The notes beneath the pieces were generated by a model. That model did no database searches. It was not told where the DNA came from and saw only the letters and a program-made list of their open reading frames with translations. Shown one piece after another: positions 16,033-22,903 of a DNA stretch of 32,921 nt. Both the position numbers and the translations under genes were made by a program. The stretch spans positions 1 to 32,921 of the forward strand of contig CANQYV010000016.1 of NCBI GenBank assembly GCA_947628165.1. The letters run 5' to 3'. Position 1 is the first letter of the stretch, and each line of letters starts with the position of its first letter. The DNA is from an uncultured Clostridia bacterium. GTDB taxonomy: Bacteria; Bacillota; Clostridia; Oscillospirales; CAG-272.

Positions 16033-16608
16033 ATGAGCTCTGACATGGAAAAAAGAATACTGAAGCTGCTGCTTGCGGTCCGCGTCGGCGATGACGATGC
16101 GTGCGCCGAGCTGATACGCATTTATTCACCTCTTATAAGCGGGCTTGTGAGGAGCACCGTTTCGCACCTGCCTCCCTCCGCTCAGACGGATGAAGACGAG
16201 CTTTTGCAGGAAGCTGCGATAAAGCTGTATCAGGCGGCGCTGTCATATGATCTTCACGGCAGCATGAGCTTCGGACTTTATGCCAAGATATGCATCAGAA
16301 ACCGCATGATATCGCTTTTGAGACGTCATGCCGGAGACGCAGGCGTGCAGACGGTTGAGCTTTCCGAGGAGATCGCCGTTCCCGAGGAGGATGAGGACCC
16401 GTCGGAGACGCTTTTGCGTGCCGAACGCGAGCGCGAGCTTGACGAAAGGATAAAGAGCATTCTTTCGCCGCTCGAATATGAGGTATACAGCATGTATATC
16501 GACGGAAGCAGGACCGGCGAGATAGCGCAAAAGCTGTCGGTTGGAAATAAGACCGTTGAGAACGCAGTATACAGGATGAAGACCAAGCTCGGCAAACTGT
16601 TTTTATGA
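16033..16608 (+). CDS. sigH: RNA polymerase sigma factor, SigH (Spo0H)-like
   Basis: The 191-residue product is a compact sigma-70 family factor. Region 2 spans about residues 15-105 (DEDELLQEAAIKLYQAALSYDLHG, then FGLYAKICIRNRMISLLRR). Region 4 spans about 140-188, with LSPLEYEVYSMYIDGSRTGEIA and KTVENAVYRMKTKLGKL. The LYIDG-RT-EIA pattern and the late NALxRxKxKL motif resemble SigH, which directs transition-phase and early sporulation genes. A nearby rlmB supports this, since rlmB and sigH are neighbours in many Firmicutes. The start is uncertain: ATG 16033 has GGTG 9 nt upstream, and ATG 16045 has GGGG 13 nt upstream. Confidence 0.75.
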   Translation: MSSDMEKRILKLLLAVRVGDDDACAELIRIYSPLISGLVRSTVSHLPPSAQTDEDELLQEAAIKLYQAALSYDLHGSMSFGLYAKICIRNRMISLLRRHAGDAGVQTVELSEEIAVPEEDEDPSETLLRAERERELDERIKSILSPLEYEVYSMYIDGSRTGEIAQKLSVGNKTVENAVYRMKTKLGKLFL

Positions 16609-16635
16609 ATATATCGGCAAATATGCCGTTATATT
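16608..16635 (+). terminator. AT-rich hairpin at the end of the sigma-factor gene
   Basis: AATATA-T-CGGCA (16608-16619) pairs with TGCCG-T-TATATT (16624-16635) around an AATA loop, beginning on the last base of the stop codon. There is no T-run; it may be a weak terminator or an mRNA 3' end. It overlaps a TATAAT at 16637-16642 that lacks a good -35. Confidence 0.4.
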
Positions 16636-16644
16636 ATATAATAT

Positions 16645-16708
16645 GCCCACATAGCTCAAAAAGAGCGATGCGCAAGCAGGGATGGCGGTGCAAATCCGTC
16701 TCTGGGCA
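16645..16708 (+). ncRNA. tRNA-shaped RNA element lacking an anticodon arm
   Basis: The 64 nt fold like a tRNA without a proper anticodon arm. An acceptor-like stem GCCCACA (16645-16651) pairs with TCTGGGC (16701-16707), with one C-C mismatch. T8-A9-like TA is followed by a D-arm-like GCTC-AAAAA-GAGC (16654-16666). A T-arm-like GGCGG-TGCAAAT-CCGTC (16684-16700) has a 7-nt loop close to the tRNA T-loop. Where the anticodon arm should be there is only TGC-GCAA-GCA (16669-16678), a GNRA tetraloop mini-hairpin. It ends 31 nt before the zinc-ribbon gene, so it may be a leader element of that gene, a free small RNA or a decayed tRNA. I do not recognise a named class. Confidence 0.5.
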
Positions 16709-16739
16709 CAAAACTACATATTCTAAGTGAGGATGAACC

Positions 16740-16994
16740 ATGTACGAAGACAAGACACTTGTGTGCGTGACCTGCGGAAACGAGTTTACTTTTACCGCAG
16801 GTGAACAGGCGTTTTACGCCGAGAAGGGTCTGATGCACGAGCCGAAGCATTGCAAAGCCTGCAAAGACGCGAGAAAGGGCAAATATGATGCCGTCTGCGC
16901 TGACTGCGGCAAGCCCTGCAAGGTAAACTTTGAGCCTTCAGGCGACAGACCAGTATACTGCAACGAGTGCTACGCCAAGAGAAAAAGACAGTAA
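16740..16994 (+). CDS. double zinc-ribbon protein (zf-trcl type)
   Basis: The 84-residue protein consists of two zinc ribbons. The first has Cys9-x2-Cys12 and Cys38-x2-Cys41 with the zf-trcl signature FTFTAGEQAFYAEKGL. The second has Cys53-x2-Cys56 and Cys74-x2-Cys77. Family members are small and of unknown role; RNA, DNA or protein binding are all possible. GTGAGGA at 16727-16733 serves the ATG. A tRNA-shaped RNA element lies directly upstream and a strong terminator directly downstream, so RNA and gene form one small transcription unit. Confidence 0.9.
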   Translation: MYEDKTLVCVTCGNEFTFTAGEQAFYAEKGLMHEPKHCKACKDARKGKYDAVCADCGKPCKVNFEPSGDRPVYCNECYAKRKRQ

Positions 16995-17007
16995 AGACAT
17001 GTCCGAA

Positions 17008-17043
17008 AAGAGCCGCGCTTAATTGGCGCGGCTCTTGGTTTTT
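17008..17043 (+). terminator. intrinsic terminator after the zinc-ribbon gene
   Basis: A perfect 11-bp stem, AAGAGCCGCGC (17008-17018) with GCGCGGCTCTT (17026-17036), has a 7-nt loop and is followed by GG and five T. Confidence 0.92.
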
Positions 17044-17119
17044 GCGGGAATTTTTGCCTCCGGGATTCAAAAAAACCTTGAAAAGCTCGTTTTTCATGCG
17101 TTTTTCGCCCCAAAAAATA

Positions 17120-17148
17120 TATACAAACGGTGCGCTTTGTGGTATAAT
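17120..17148 (+). promoter_or_regulatory. SigA-type promoter upstream of rlmB
   Basis: TATACA at 17120-17125 and TATAAT at 17143-17148 are separated by 17 nt. The start would be at about 17155, giving a leader of about 215 nt to the rlmB ATG, or a short leader to the frame at 17171. Confidence 0.65.
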
Positions 17149-17170
17149 AGATGGGTATAATGATGAGTTG

Positions 17171-17473
17171 ATGCTTTCGGAGGCTGCGCGCGGCGATGCC
17201 GCTTTGCTTTCCAACATCTTTTTGATCACTGACGGCTGCCGTGACGCTCTCATTCGCGTGCCCGGTCGTCAGGCATGCGCAGAAGATATTCGCGCGGCGC
17301 TTTCCGCCGACGTCGTGCGGGAACAGATGCATTTTCGGCGGAGAACTTTCTTTGAAACGGACAAAACGCAATGGCAAACACGACCGAGTATAAAAAAAGA
17401 AGCCGCGGCAGCTTCGGGGAAACGGCTGTTCCCGGAGCCGTTATCGGGCGCAACGCGGTGCGTGAGCTGTTGA
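17171..17473 (+). CDS. possible small protein overlapping rlmB (unrecognised)
   Basis: A frame of 100 codons starts at ATG 17171, about 16 nt after the predicted transcription start, and runs 103 nt into rlmB in a different frame. The first 65 or so codons have the C/G-rich third positions typical of genes in this window, which is the only positive evidence. There is no clear ribosome site, no recognisable domain, and the overlapped C-terminal part looks like a shadow of rlmB. It could be a real small gene, the remnant of the gene that normally precedes rlmB, or chance. Confidence 0.25.
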   Translation: MLSEAARGDAALLSNIFLITDGCRDALIRVPGRQACAEDIRAALSADVVREQMHFRRRTFFETDKTQWQTRPSIKKEAAAASGKRLFPEPLSGATRCVSC

Positions 17474-18162
17474 AGTCCGGCAGAGACGTAGAAAAGATAT
17501 TCTGCAAGCGCGGAGAGCGCGAGGGCAGCATAACGGAGCTTATTGCCGCCGCAAGGTCGCGGGGAATACCCACGGTCGATGTGGAGATACAAAAGCTCGA
17601 CGCGATGTCGGGAGGGGCGAACCATCAGGGCATAATAGCCATAGCTTCCGCGTGCGAATACGGAACGCTCGACGATATATTTGAAAACGCCTCAAAGAGC
17701 GGACACCCTCCGCTTATTGCCATTGCCGACGGAGTCACCGATCCGCAGAATCTCGGTGCGCTCATCCGCTGTGTTGACTGCTCAGGAGCCAACGGACTTA
17801 TAATCCCGAAGCGAAGGTCTGCCGGGGTCACCCCTGCCGTGACAAAATCGTCGGCGGGAGCCGTCGAGCATGTGACCATCGTGCGCGCGACTAACCTGTC
17901 GGATACCGTCTCCGAGCTGCAGCGCCGCGGCGTTTGGGTGTTTGCTGCGGAGGCAGGCGGCAAGCCATATTATGAGTGCGATTTCACCTCGCCTACGGCG
18001 ATAATATTCGGCAGCGAAGGGGACGGAGTGCAGAGGCTGCTCCGCGAAAAAAGTGACTTTATCGTGTCTATACCTATGTACGGAAAAATCAACTCCCTCA
18101 ACGTCTCGTGTGCCGCGGCCGTCCTTCTGACGGAAGCGGCTCGGCAGATGAGAAAAGGTTGA
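17371..18162 (+). CDS. rlmB: 23S rRNA (guanosine-2'-O-)-methyltransferase RlmB, TrmH/SpoU family
   Basis: Enzymes of this group 2'-O-methylate a guanosine in the 23S rRNA peptidyl-transferase region with S-adenosylmethionine. The 263-residue product has an N-terminal substrate-binding domain (VIGRNAVRELL at 24-34) and the SPOUT methyltransferase knot. Motif 1 has Asn127 and Arg133 (TDPQNLGALIRC), motif 2 is IIFGSEGDGV (211-220), and motif 3 is IPMYGKINSLNVSCAAAVLLTEAAR (234-258). The ribosome site before ATG 17371 is weak (CGGA). Family members differ in target, so tRNA Gm18-type methylation cannot be excluded. Synteny with sigH supports RlmB. Confidence 0.88.
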   Translation: MANTTEYKKRSRGSFGETAVPGAVIGRNAVRELLKSGRDVEKIFCKRGEREGSITELIAAARSRGIPTVDVEIQKLDAMSGGANHQGIIAIASACEYGTLDDIFENASKSGHPPLIAIADGVTDPQNLGALIRCVDCSGANGLIIPKRRSAGVTPAVTKSSAGAVEHVTIVRATNLSDTVSELQRRGVWVFAAEAGGKPYYECDFTSPTAIIFGSEGDGVQRLLREKSDFIVSIPMYGKINSLNVSCAAAVLLTEAARQMRKG

Positions 18163-18236
18163 GTCGGGGTTTTAAAATATATAAATAAAAAGCGACCCAA
18201 TTTTCCACAAAAAAGAAAGCGGGGAAAAGAAAAAGC

Positions 18237-20876
18237 ATGGATGAAGAGAAGCGCGAAAGCAGGGTAGATATAAACGAGCTTCTGAATAAATATATCTCCG
18301 ACAGTGAAACCTCCGACGCGGCAGAAAGCGCCAAGCGCCCGAGAAGGCGCATGGCGGCAAAGCGCTCGCCGGAGCTCATTGACGAAGAAAGGCCGTCAGC
18401 TTCTTATCAGGATGACGCGGACGCCGCGGGGACGTATCACGACGACACGGCAGATACAGCCGATGCGGATGACATAGTCGACACGGCAGATACAGCCGAT
18501 ATAGCCGATACGGACGACGCGGAGAACGCCGGAACGGATCAGGACGCCGTATGGCAGTCTGAGGCTTCGGAGGCAGACGCGGGAGATAATGCGTATACGG
18601 ATGTGCCTGCCGACGACGGTGAGGCGTCAGATGAGGAAAGCGAAGTTACGGGCTCCGGATTTACCCAGATGTCGGATTATGTGCACGAGGATGCCGCGGG
18701 ATATACCGGCGCCGTCGAGGACGGCACGGCTGCCGCAGACTCCGATGCAGATGATGCAGATGCAGATGATGCAGCCGATGCGGGTGACGACACAGATGAC
18801 ACGAAGGTTTTCGAGCAGTATATGAACGACGACGCGCCGTCATACGACGGAATAATGGGTGCGGAAACGGAACCCGCATCCGATTCCGGCGTTGAAGATG
18901 CCGGTGTTGATGCCGATGCAGATTCCGGGGACGGGACTTCGGCTGACGACCAGAACGCCGCTCAGCTTTTCACGGACGAGGACGGCGAAATAGACGAGTT
19001 CGACATGAACATCCTGCTCGGTCTCGGGCTCGATGATGAGCTCGAACAGACTGTCGGCACGGAAAAGGTCACGAAATTTGTCGAAAAGCAGCAGGACGAC
19101 CTTCACAAGATCGTGACCGTCAACCGCGAACGCGCCTCACTCGAGTACGAATACATGAACAAGACGCAGACAAAAGAGGTCGCGGACATGTATGTCGGCT
19201 CGTACAGGCGTGCGAAAATAAAGCTCGCGCTGTCGGTCGTGCTTACCGTCGTGCTCCTTTTGTTCGAGTGCCACGCCACGTTCGGGATAACTCTCGGCGG
19301 AGCGCTTTCTCCGACGATGTACCCCGTCGTATACATCATGGCAGGCCTTCAGCTTGTCCTTTTGGTCGCCGCTCCGGCGTGGAAATCGATATGCTTCGGC
19401 ATAAGAGACTTTTTCCGCGGAAAACCGACCGCGGCGAGCATCGCGGGTTTCTCCCTTATATTCAACGTAGTATATAATATCACACTCGCGGCCTTCAATG
19501 CATTCAACGAGGTGACCCCGGAGACGTTCAATCTTCCCGTCGCATGCACGTTTGTCATGCTTTACGTTTGTGAGCTCATAAACATCCGCGGACAGATAAC
19601 GAGCTTCGGTATAGTTTCGTCCGGCAAGAAAAAATACGCGCTGTCGAGCCTTTCGATGGCGGATTCACACCTCGAGCACGAGGCGTTCTCCGATCTCATG
19701 GAGGAGGACGACAAGGCTGAGGACATAAGCGTCCTCAAGGTTGAGGCAGCCGATTTTGTAGGCGACTACTTCCTGCGGACTAACAGAAACCCGGGCGGCA
19801 GAAAGTTCATAGGCTTCCTTGTTCCGATCGTTGTCATAATCGCGGCGGCATTCTTCGCATATAAGTTCAACGGCGGCACCGTTTACGACGGCGCAAGAGC
19901 CGCGATATCGGTGGCACTCATGTGCCTGCCCGCGTCCGTGTTCTACATGTTCTCGCATCCGTTTTACAGGGCGGTTTCCCGCGCGGCGGAGGACGACTGC
20001 ACGATAATAGGCGAGGGCTCCGTCGAGGAATACGCAGACGCCGCGATAATCTCGTTTGACGATCTGAGCGTTTTCCCCTCAATGGGCGTTAATGTCCGCG
20101 GCATAAACGTTTTCGGCAATCACAGGATCGACCGTGTGCTCTACACGGCGGCAAGCGTTTTCTGCACTGTGGGCGGTCCGCTCGCCGACGTATTCGACCT
20201 TGCAACGCGCGAGATAGGCCATTCGGACGACGTTACGGTCGAGAGATGTCTGCCGGGACTTCTCGAAGTCACCGCTGACGGCTCGAACGTCATGTTCGGC
20301 TCGATAGACGCGATCGAATCCGTTGGAGTCAGGATACCGAAGCCGCTCCTCGACCACAGAGATGACGATTTCGGAGACAACGTCTCGATAATGTATATGG
20401 TCGAAAACGGCAAGTTCATCGCACGCATGCTGATCCAGTACATCGTCGACGCCGATTTCGAGTTCATTCTGAAGCAGCTCGACCGCAGCGGTATGTTCGT
20501 AGGTATAAAGACTTTCGACCCGAATGTGACGGAAGCGTTCATAGGCAGGCAGGTGCAGCTCAAGGATTATCCTGTCAGAGTCATAAGGTGCAAGTCGCTC
20601 GAGGACAAGACGCAGCTCACGGATACGACGATAAGCGGCCTCATCTCGACAGACTCGCCGAAGTCTTTGCTCCAGACGGTGACTCTTTGCGAACGCGTCC
20701 TTCATGCGCGCAGCATAAATACGATGCTTGCGGTGATATCGCTGTTCGTCAGTCTGCTTGTGGCGGCGCTCTCCCTTATATTCTCCGCGCTGACCATCAC
20801 GCCGCTGTTCGTAACGCTGTATCAGCTCTTCTGGATAATTCCGATGTTCGTGATCTCGCGGATGATAGTGTCGTAA
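18237..20876 (+). CDS. membrane protein resembling a P1B-type ATPase without catalytic motifs, with acidic N-terminus
   Basis: The 879-residue product has three parts. Residues 1-50 are charged; about 55-275 are a low-complexity Asp/Ala/Thr-rich region that looks disordered. The rest has eight likely helices (about 328-350, 361-382, 399-420, 432-452, 523-544, 553-577, 829-851, 857-878) with soluble loops between helices 4-5 and 6-7 and at no other place: exactly the P1B ATPase plan. Helix 6 carries Cys563-Leu-Pro565 where CPC is expected. After it comes ISFDDLSVF (605-613) where IVFDKTGTLT is expected; GIKTFDP (756-762) stands at the TGDN position, and no GDGxND or TGE is seen. Transport by phosphorylation is therefore unlikely; a scaffold, sensor or regulator role is inference. 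GGGGAAAAG precedes the ATG; it probably shares the rlmB promoter. Confidence 0.75.
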   Translation: MDEEKRESRVDINELLNKYISDSETSDAAESAKRPRRRMAAKRSPELIDEERPSASYQDDADAAGTYHDDTADTADADDIVDTADTADIADTDDAENAGTDQDAVWQSEASEADAGDNAYTDVPADDGEASDEESEVTGSGFTQMSDYVHEDAAGYTGAVEDGTAAADSDADDADADDAADAGDDTDDTKVFEQYMNDDAPSYDGIMGAETEPASDSGVEDAGVDADADSGDGTSADDQNAAQLFTDEDGEIDEFDMNILLGLGLDDELEQTVGTEKVTKFVEKQQDDLHKIVTVNRERASLEYEYMNKTQTKEVADMYVGSYRRAKIKLALSVVLTVVLLLFECHATFGITLGGALSPTMYPVVYIMAGLQLVLLVAAPAWKSICFGIRDFFRGKPTAASIAGFSLIFNVVYNITLAAFNAFNEVTPETFNLPVACTFVMLYVCELINIRGQITSFGIVSSGKKKYALSSLSMADSHLEHEAFSDLMEEDDKAEDISVLKVEAADFVGDYFLRTNRNPGGRKFIGFLVPIVVIIAAAFFAYKFNGGTVYDGARAAISVALMCLPASVFYMFSHPFYRAVSRAAEDDCTIIGEGSVEEYADAAIISFDDLSVFPSMGVNVRGINVFGNHRIDRVLYTAASVFCTVGGPLADVFDLATREIGHSDDVTVERCLPGLLEVTADGSNVMFGSIDAIESVGVRIPKPLLDHRDDDFGDNVSIMYMVENGKFIARMLIQYIVDADFEFILKQLDRSGMFVGIKTFDPNVTEAFIGRQVQLKDYPVRVIRCKSLEDKTQLTDTTISGLISTDSPKSLLQTVTLCERVLHARSINTMLAVISLFVSLLVAALSLIFSALTITPLFVTLYQLFWIIPMFVISRMIVS
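18443..18500 (+). repeat. 22-bp direct repeat in the acidic region of the ATPase-like gene
   Basis: The 22 nt at 18443-18464 recur exactly at 18479-18500, offset by 36 nt (12 codons), encoding Asp-Thr-Ala-Asp-Thr-Ala-Asp. A second tandem block of GATGCA units lies at about 18744-18780. These suggest expansion of the Asp-rich region by slippage or unequal exchange while keeping the frame. Confidence 0.85.
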
Positions 20877-20879
20877 TAA

Positions 20880-20905
20880 AAAGGGGGATCGAACGATCCC
20901 CCTTT
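20880..20905 (+). terminator. intrinsic terminator after the ATPase-like gene
   Basis: AAAGGGGGATCG (20880-20891) pairs with CGATCCCCCTTT (20894-20905) around an AA centre, starting 4 nt after the stop codon. The T-run is short (three T within the stem, then AAGGTTTA), so some readthrough is possible. Confidence 0.8.
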
Positions 20906-20955
20906 AAGGTTTATAAAAAACGGTGTGGGCGTGAAAAAATTTTTTCATGCGCAGA

Positions 20956-20983
20956 TCCGAGCGCTTTTCCCGAGAAGCTCGGA
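20956..20983 (+). other. leader hairpin before the radical SAM gene
   Basis: TCCGAG-CG-CTTTTC (20956-20969) pairs with GAGAAG-CTCGGA (20972-20983): 12 bp with a 2-nt bulge and CC loop. A second A/T-rich dyad, TGAAAAAATTTTTTCA, lies just upstream near 20932-20947. Neither is followed by a T-run. Confidence 0.45.
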
Positions 20984-21040
20984 CACCCATATATGAAAGG
21001 AGCTTTTGCAAGCGTTCGGCGCAAAGGCACGGTGCCTGAA

Positions 21041-22903
21041 ATGGACTACAAAAAATACGGAAGCATACTTCGCGGTGTCAGCAAGCCCGCGAGATACACG
21101 GGAAACGAGCAGGGGCAGACGGTAAAGGACAAGAAGGACGTCCGCTGCCGCTTTGCGTTCTGCTTTCCCGACACATACGAGATAGGAATGTCAAATCTCG
21201 GCGTGCGTATACTTTACGGCGCGCTGAACTGCGAGCCGGACGTCTGGTGCGAGCGTGTTTACGCTCCGTGGGTCGATATGCAGGAGCGCATGAGGGAATA
21301 CAATATCCCGCTCATGGCACACGAGAGCGGAGACGCGATATCGGAATTTGATATCGTTGCGTTCACGCTCCAGTATGAGATGTGCTATACAAACGTGCTC
21401 ATGATGCTCGACCTCGGCGGCATACCGGAGCTTGCGGCGGACAGGGGAGAGGACGACCCGATCGTCATCGGCGGAGGCCCGTGCGCGTACAACGCCGAGC
21501 CCGTCGCGGACTTTTTCGATATTTTCTCTATCGGAGAGGGCGAGGAGGCGCTGCCCGAGCTCGCGAGGCTGTATATAAAAATGAAAGAGGACGGGACATA
21601 CTCAAGGCAGGCGTTTTTGTTTGCCGCGGCGACTGAGCTCGAGGGCTTTTACGTTCCGTCGCTTTACCGTGTGGAATACGCGCCGGACGGGACCATATCG
21701 GCGTTTGAGCCCGTTGACGAAAGAGTGCCCGTGTGCGTAAAGAAGCGCATAGTAGAGGATTTCGACGGCGCATATTTTCCCGTCGATCCCGTCGTCCCGT
21801 ACACGGAGGTCGTTCACGACAGGATAATGCTCGAGGTATTCCGCGGCTGCATCCGCGGCTGCCGCTTCTGCCAGGCGGGCATGATATACAGACCCGTGCG
21901 CGACAGGAGCGTCGAGACGCTCTGCCGCCAGGCGGAGGAAATGTACAAAAACACGGGATACGACGAGATCTCTCTCACCTCGCTTGCGATAGACGATTAC
22001 ACCTGCGTTGACAGACTGACGGACGAGCTGATCGAATGGACGAACAAAAACAAGGTCTCCCTTTCGCTCCCGTCGCTTCGCGCCGACAGCTTCACAAAGG
22101 AGCTGATGGCGAAGATAAGCGGCGTCCGCTCGTCGGGACTGACGTTTGCGCCCGAGGCGGGAACGCAGCGCCTGCGCGACGCGATAAACAAAAACGTCCG
22201 CGAGGAGGATATATTAAACGCTGTGAGAATAGCGTTTGAGGCGGGGAAAACGCAGGTCAAGCTATATTTCATGATCGGGCTCCCGACAGAGACGGATGAG
22301 GACGTCCTCGGTATACCGAAGCTCGCCTCGGCGGTCATAGACGAGTATTACAAAACCGAATGCAGGAACAAAAAGCGCCCGCCTCAGGTGACGATATCGA
22401 CCGCGTGCTTCATACCGAAGCCGTTTACGCCGTTCCAGTGGGCGGAGCAGATAGACAAGGACGAATTTGTGCGCCGTCAGCGGCTTATCGCGGACAACAT
22501 CCACGACAGAAGAATAAAGTATAATTTCCACGATTCCGAGGTCTCGTTCATCGAGGCTGTGCTCGCGAGAGGCGACAGAAGGCTCGGGCGCGTGCTCTCG
22601 GAGATGAAGAAGATGGGGGCGTGCTTCGACGCATGGGACGAGCATTTCTCATACGAGAGATGGCAGAAGGCGTTCGAGCTCGCATCCGTCGACCCCGATT
22701 TTTATACGAGGCGCGAAAGGGCGGCAGACGAGAAGCTGCCGTGGGACGTCATCGATATCGGCGTGACGAAGAAATTCCTTCTTCGCGAGTATGAGGCGGC
22801 GAAGCAGAGCCGCCCGTCAAAGAACTGCCGCGAGGGCTGCTCGGGCTGCGGTGCAAGTATATACGGAGGTGATACGCTGTGCAGGAAAATGAAAGAGCAG
22901 TAA
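21041..22903 (+). CDS. TIGR03960 family B12-binding-like radical SAM protein
   Basis: The 620-residue product belongs to the TIGR03960 family found across Firmicutes next to a DUF2344 partner. An N-terminal B12-binding-like Rossmann region is suggested by FPDTYEIGMSNLGVRILY and VIGGGPCAYNAEP. The radical SAM cluster motif is Cys270-x3-Cys274-x2-Cys277 (GCIRGCRFCQAG). The C-terminus is Cys-rich (NCREGCSGCG). The true reaction is unknown; tRNA or rRNA modification is often guessed. I used ATG 21041, where family similarity begins (SKPARYTGNE follows). An in-frame ATG at 20993 is possible and lies 3 nt before AAAGGAG. The stop overlaps the next gene, so the pair is translationally coupled. Confidence 0.9.
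   Translation: MDYKKYGSILRGVSKPARYTGNEQGQTVKDKKDVRCRFAFCFPDTYEIGMSNLGVRILYGALNCEPDVWCERVYAPWVDMQERMREYNIPLMAHESGDAISEFDIVAFTLQYEMCYTNVLMMLDLGGIPELAADRGEDDPIVIGGGPCAYNAEPVADFFDIFSIGEGEEALPELARLYIKMKEDGTYSRQAFLFAAATELEGFYVPSLYRVEYAPDGTISAFEPVDERVPVCVKKRIVEDFDGAYFPVDPVVPYTEVVHDRIMLEVFRGCIRGCRFCQAGMIYRPVRDRSVETLCRQAEEMYKNTGYDEISLTSLAIDDYTCVDRLTDELIEWTNKNKVSLSLPSLRADSFTKELMAKISGVRSSGLTFAPEAGTQRLRDAINKNVREEDILNAVRIAFEAGKTQVKLYFMIGLPTETDEDVLGIPKLASAVIDEYYKTECRNKKRPPQVTISTACFIPKPFTPFQWAEQIDKDEFVRRQRLIADNIHDRRIKYNFHDSEVSFIEAVLARGDRRLGRVLSEMKKMGACFDAWDEHFSYERWQKAFELASVDPDFYTRRERAADEKLPWDVIDIGVTKKFLLREYEAAKQSRPSKNCREGCSGCGASIYGGDTLCRKMKEQ

Larger units (their letters stand above)
16995..17370. other. 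intergenic region before rlmB
   Basis: This 376-nt stretch holds the terminator of the zinc-ribbon gene (17008-17043), a run of AT-rich sequence, and a SigA-type promoter (17120-17148). From 17171 an open frame with plausible codon use continues into rlmB in another frame; it is listed separately with low confidence. In many Firmicutes the gene before rlmB encodes mini-RNase III; I see no match to it here. Confidence 0.6.

Noticed and set aside
16608-16642. Strong promoter for the tRNA-like element from TATAAT at 16637
   Set aside because: The sequence 17 nt upstream (TCGGCA) is a poor -35, and the predicted start would fall inside the first stem of the element.
16645-16708. Ordinary tRNA gene
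   Set aside because: Only 17 nt lie between the D-arm-like and T-arm-like stems, too few for a 5-bp stem and a 7-nt anticodon loop; the T-loop has G in place of the second T, and no CCA is encoded.
16638-16740. ZTP-type riboswitch, suggested by CCGTCTCTGGGCA at the 3' end
   Set aside because: The resemblance is limited to the last dozen bases; the first sub-domain and the pseudoknot partner spacing are absent.
17171-17473. Mini-RNase III gene (mrnC), expected before rlmB
   Set aside because: The frame lacks the RNase III-type GDAVYE-like signature and other family motifs; only codon use is suggestive.
18237-20876. Functional heavy-metal P-type ATPase
   Set aside because: The phosphorylation motif reads DDLSV instead of DKTGT and the TGE, TGDN and GDGxND motifs are not present.
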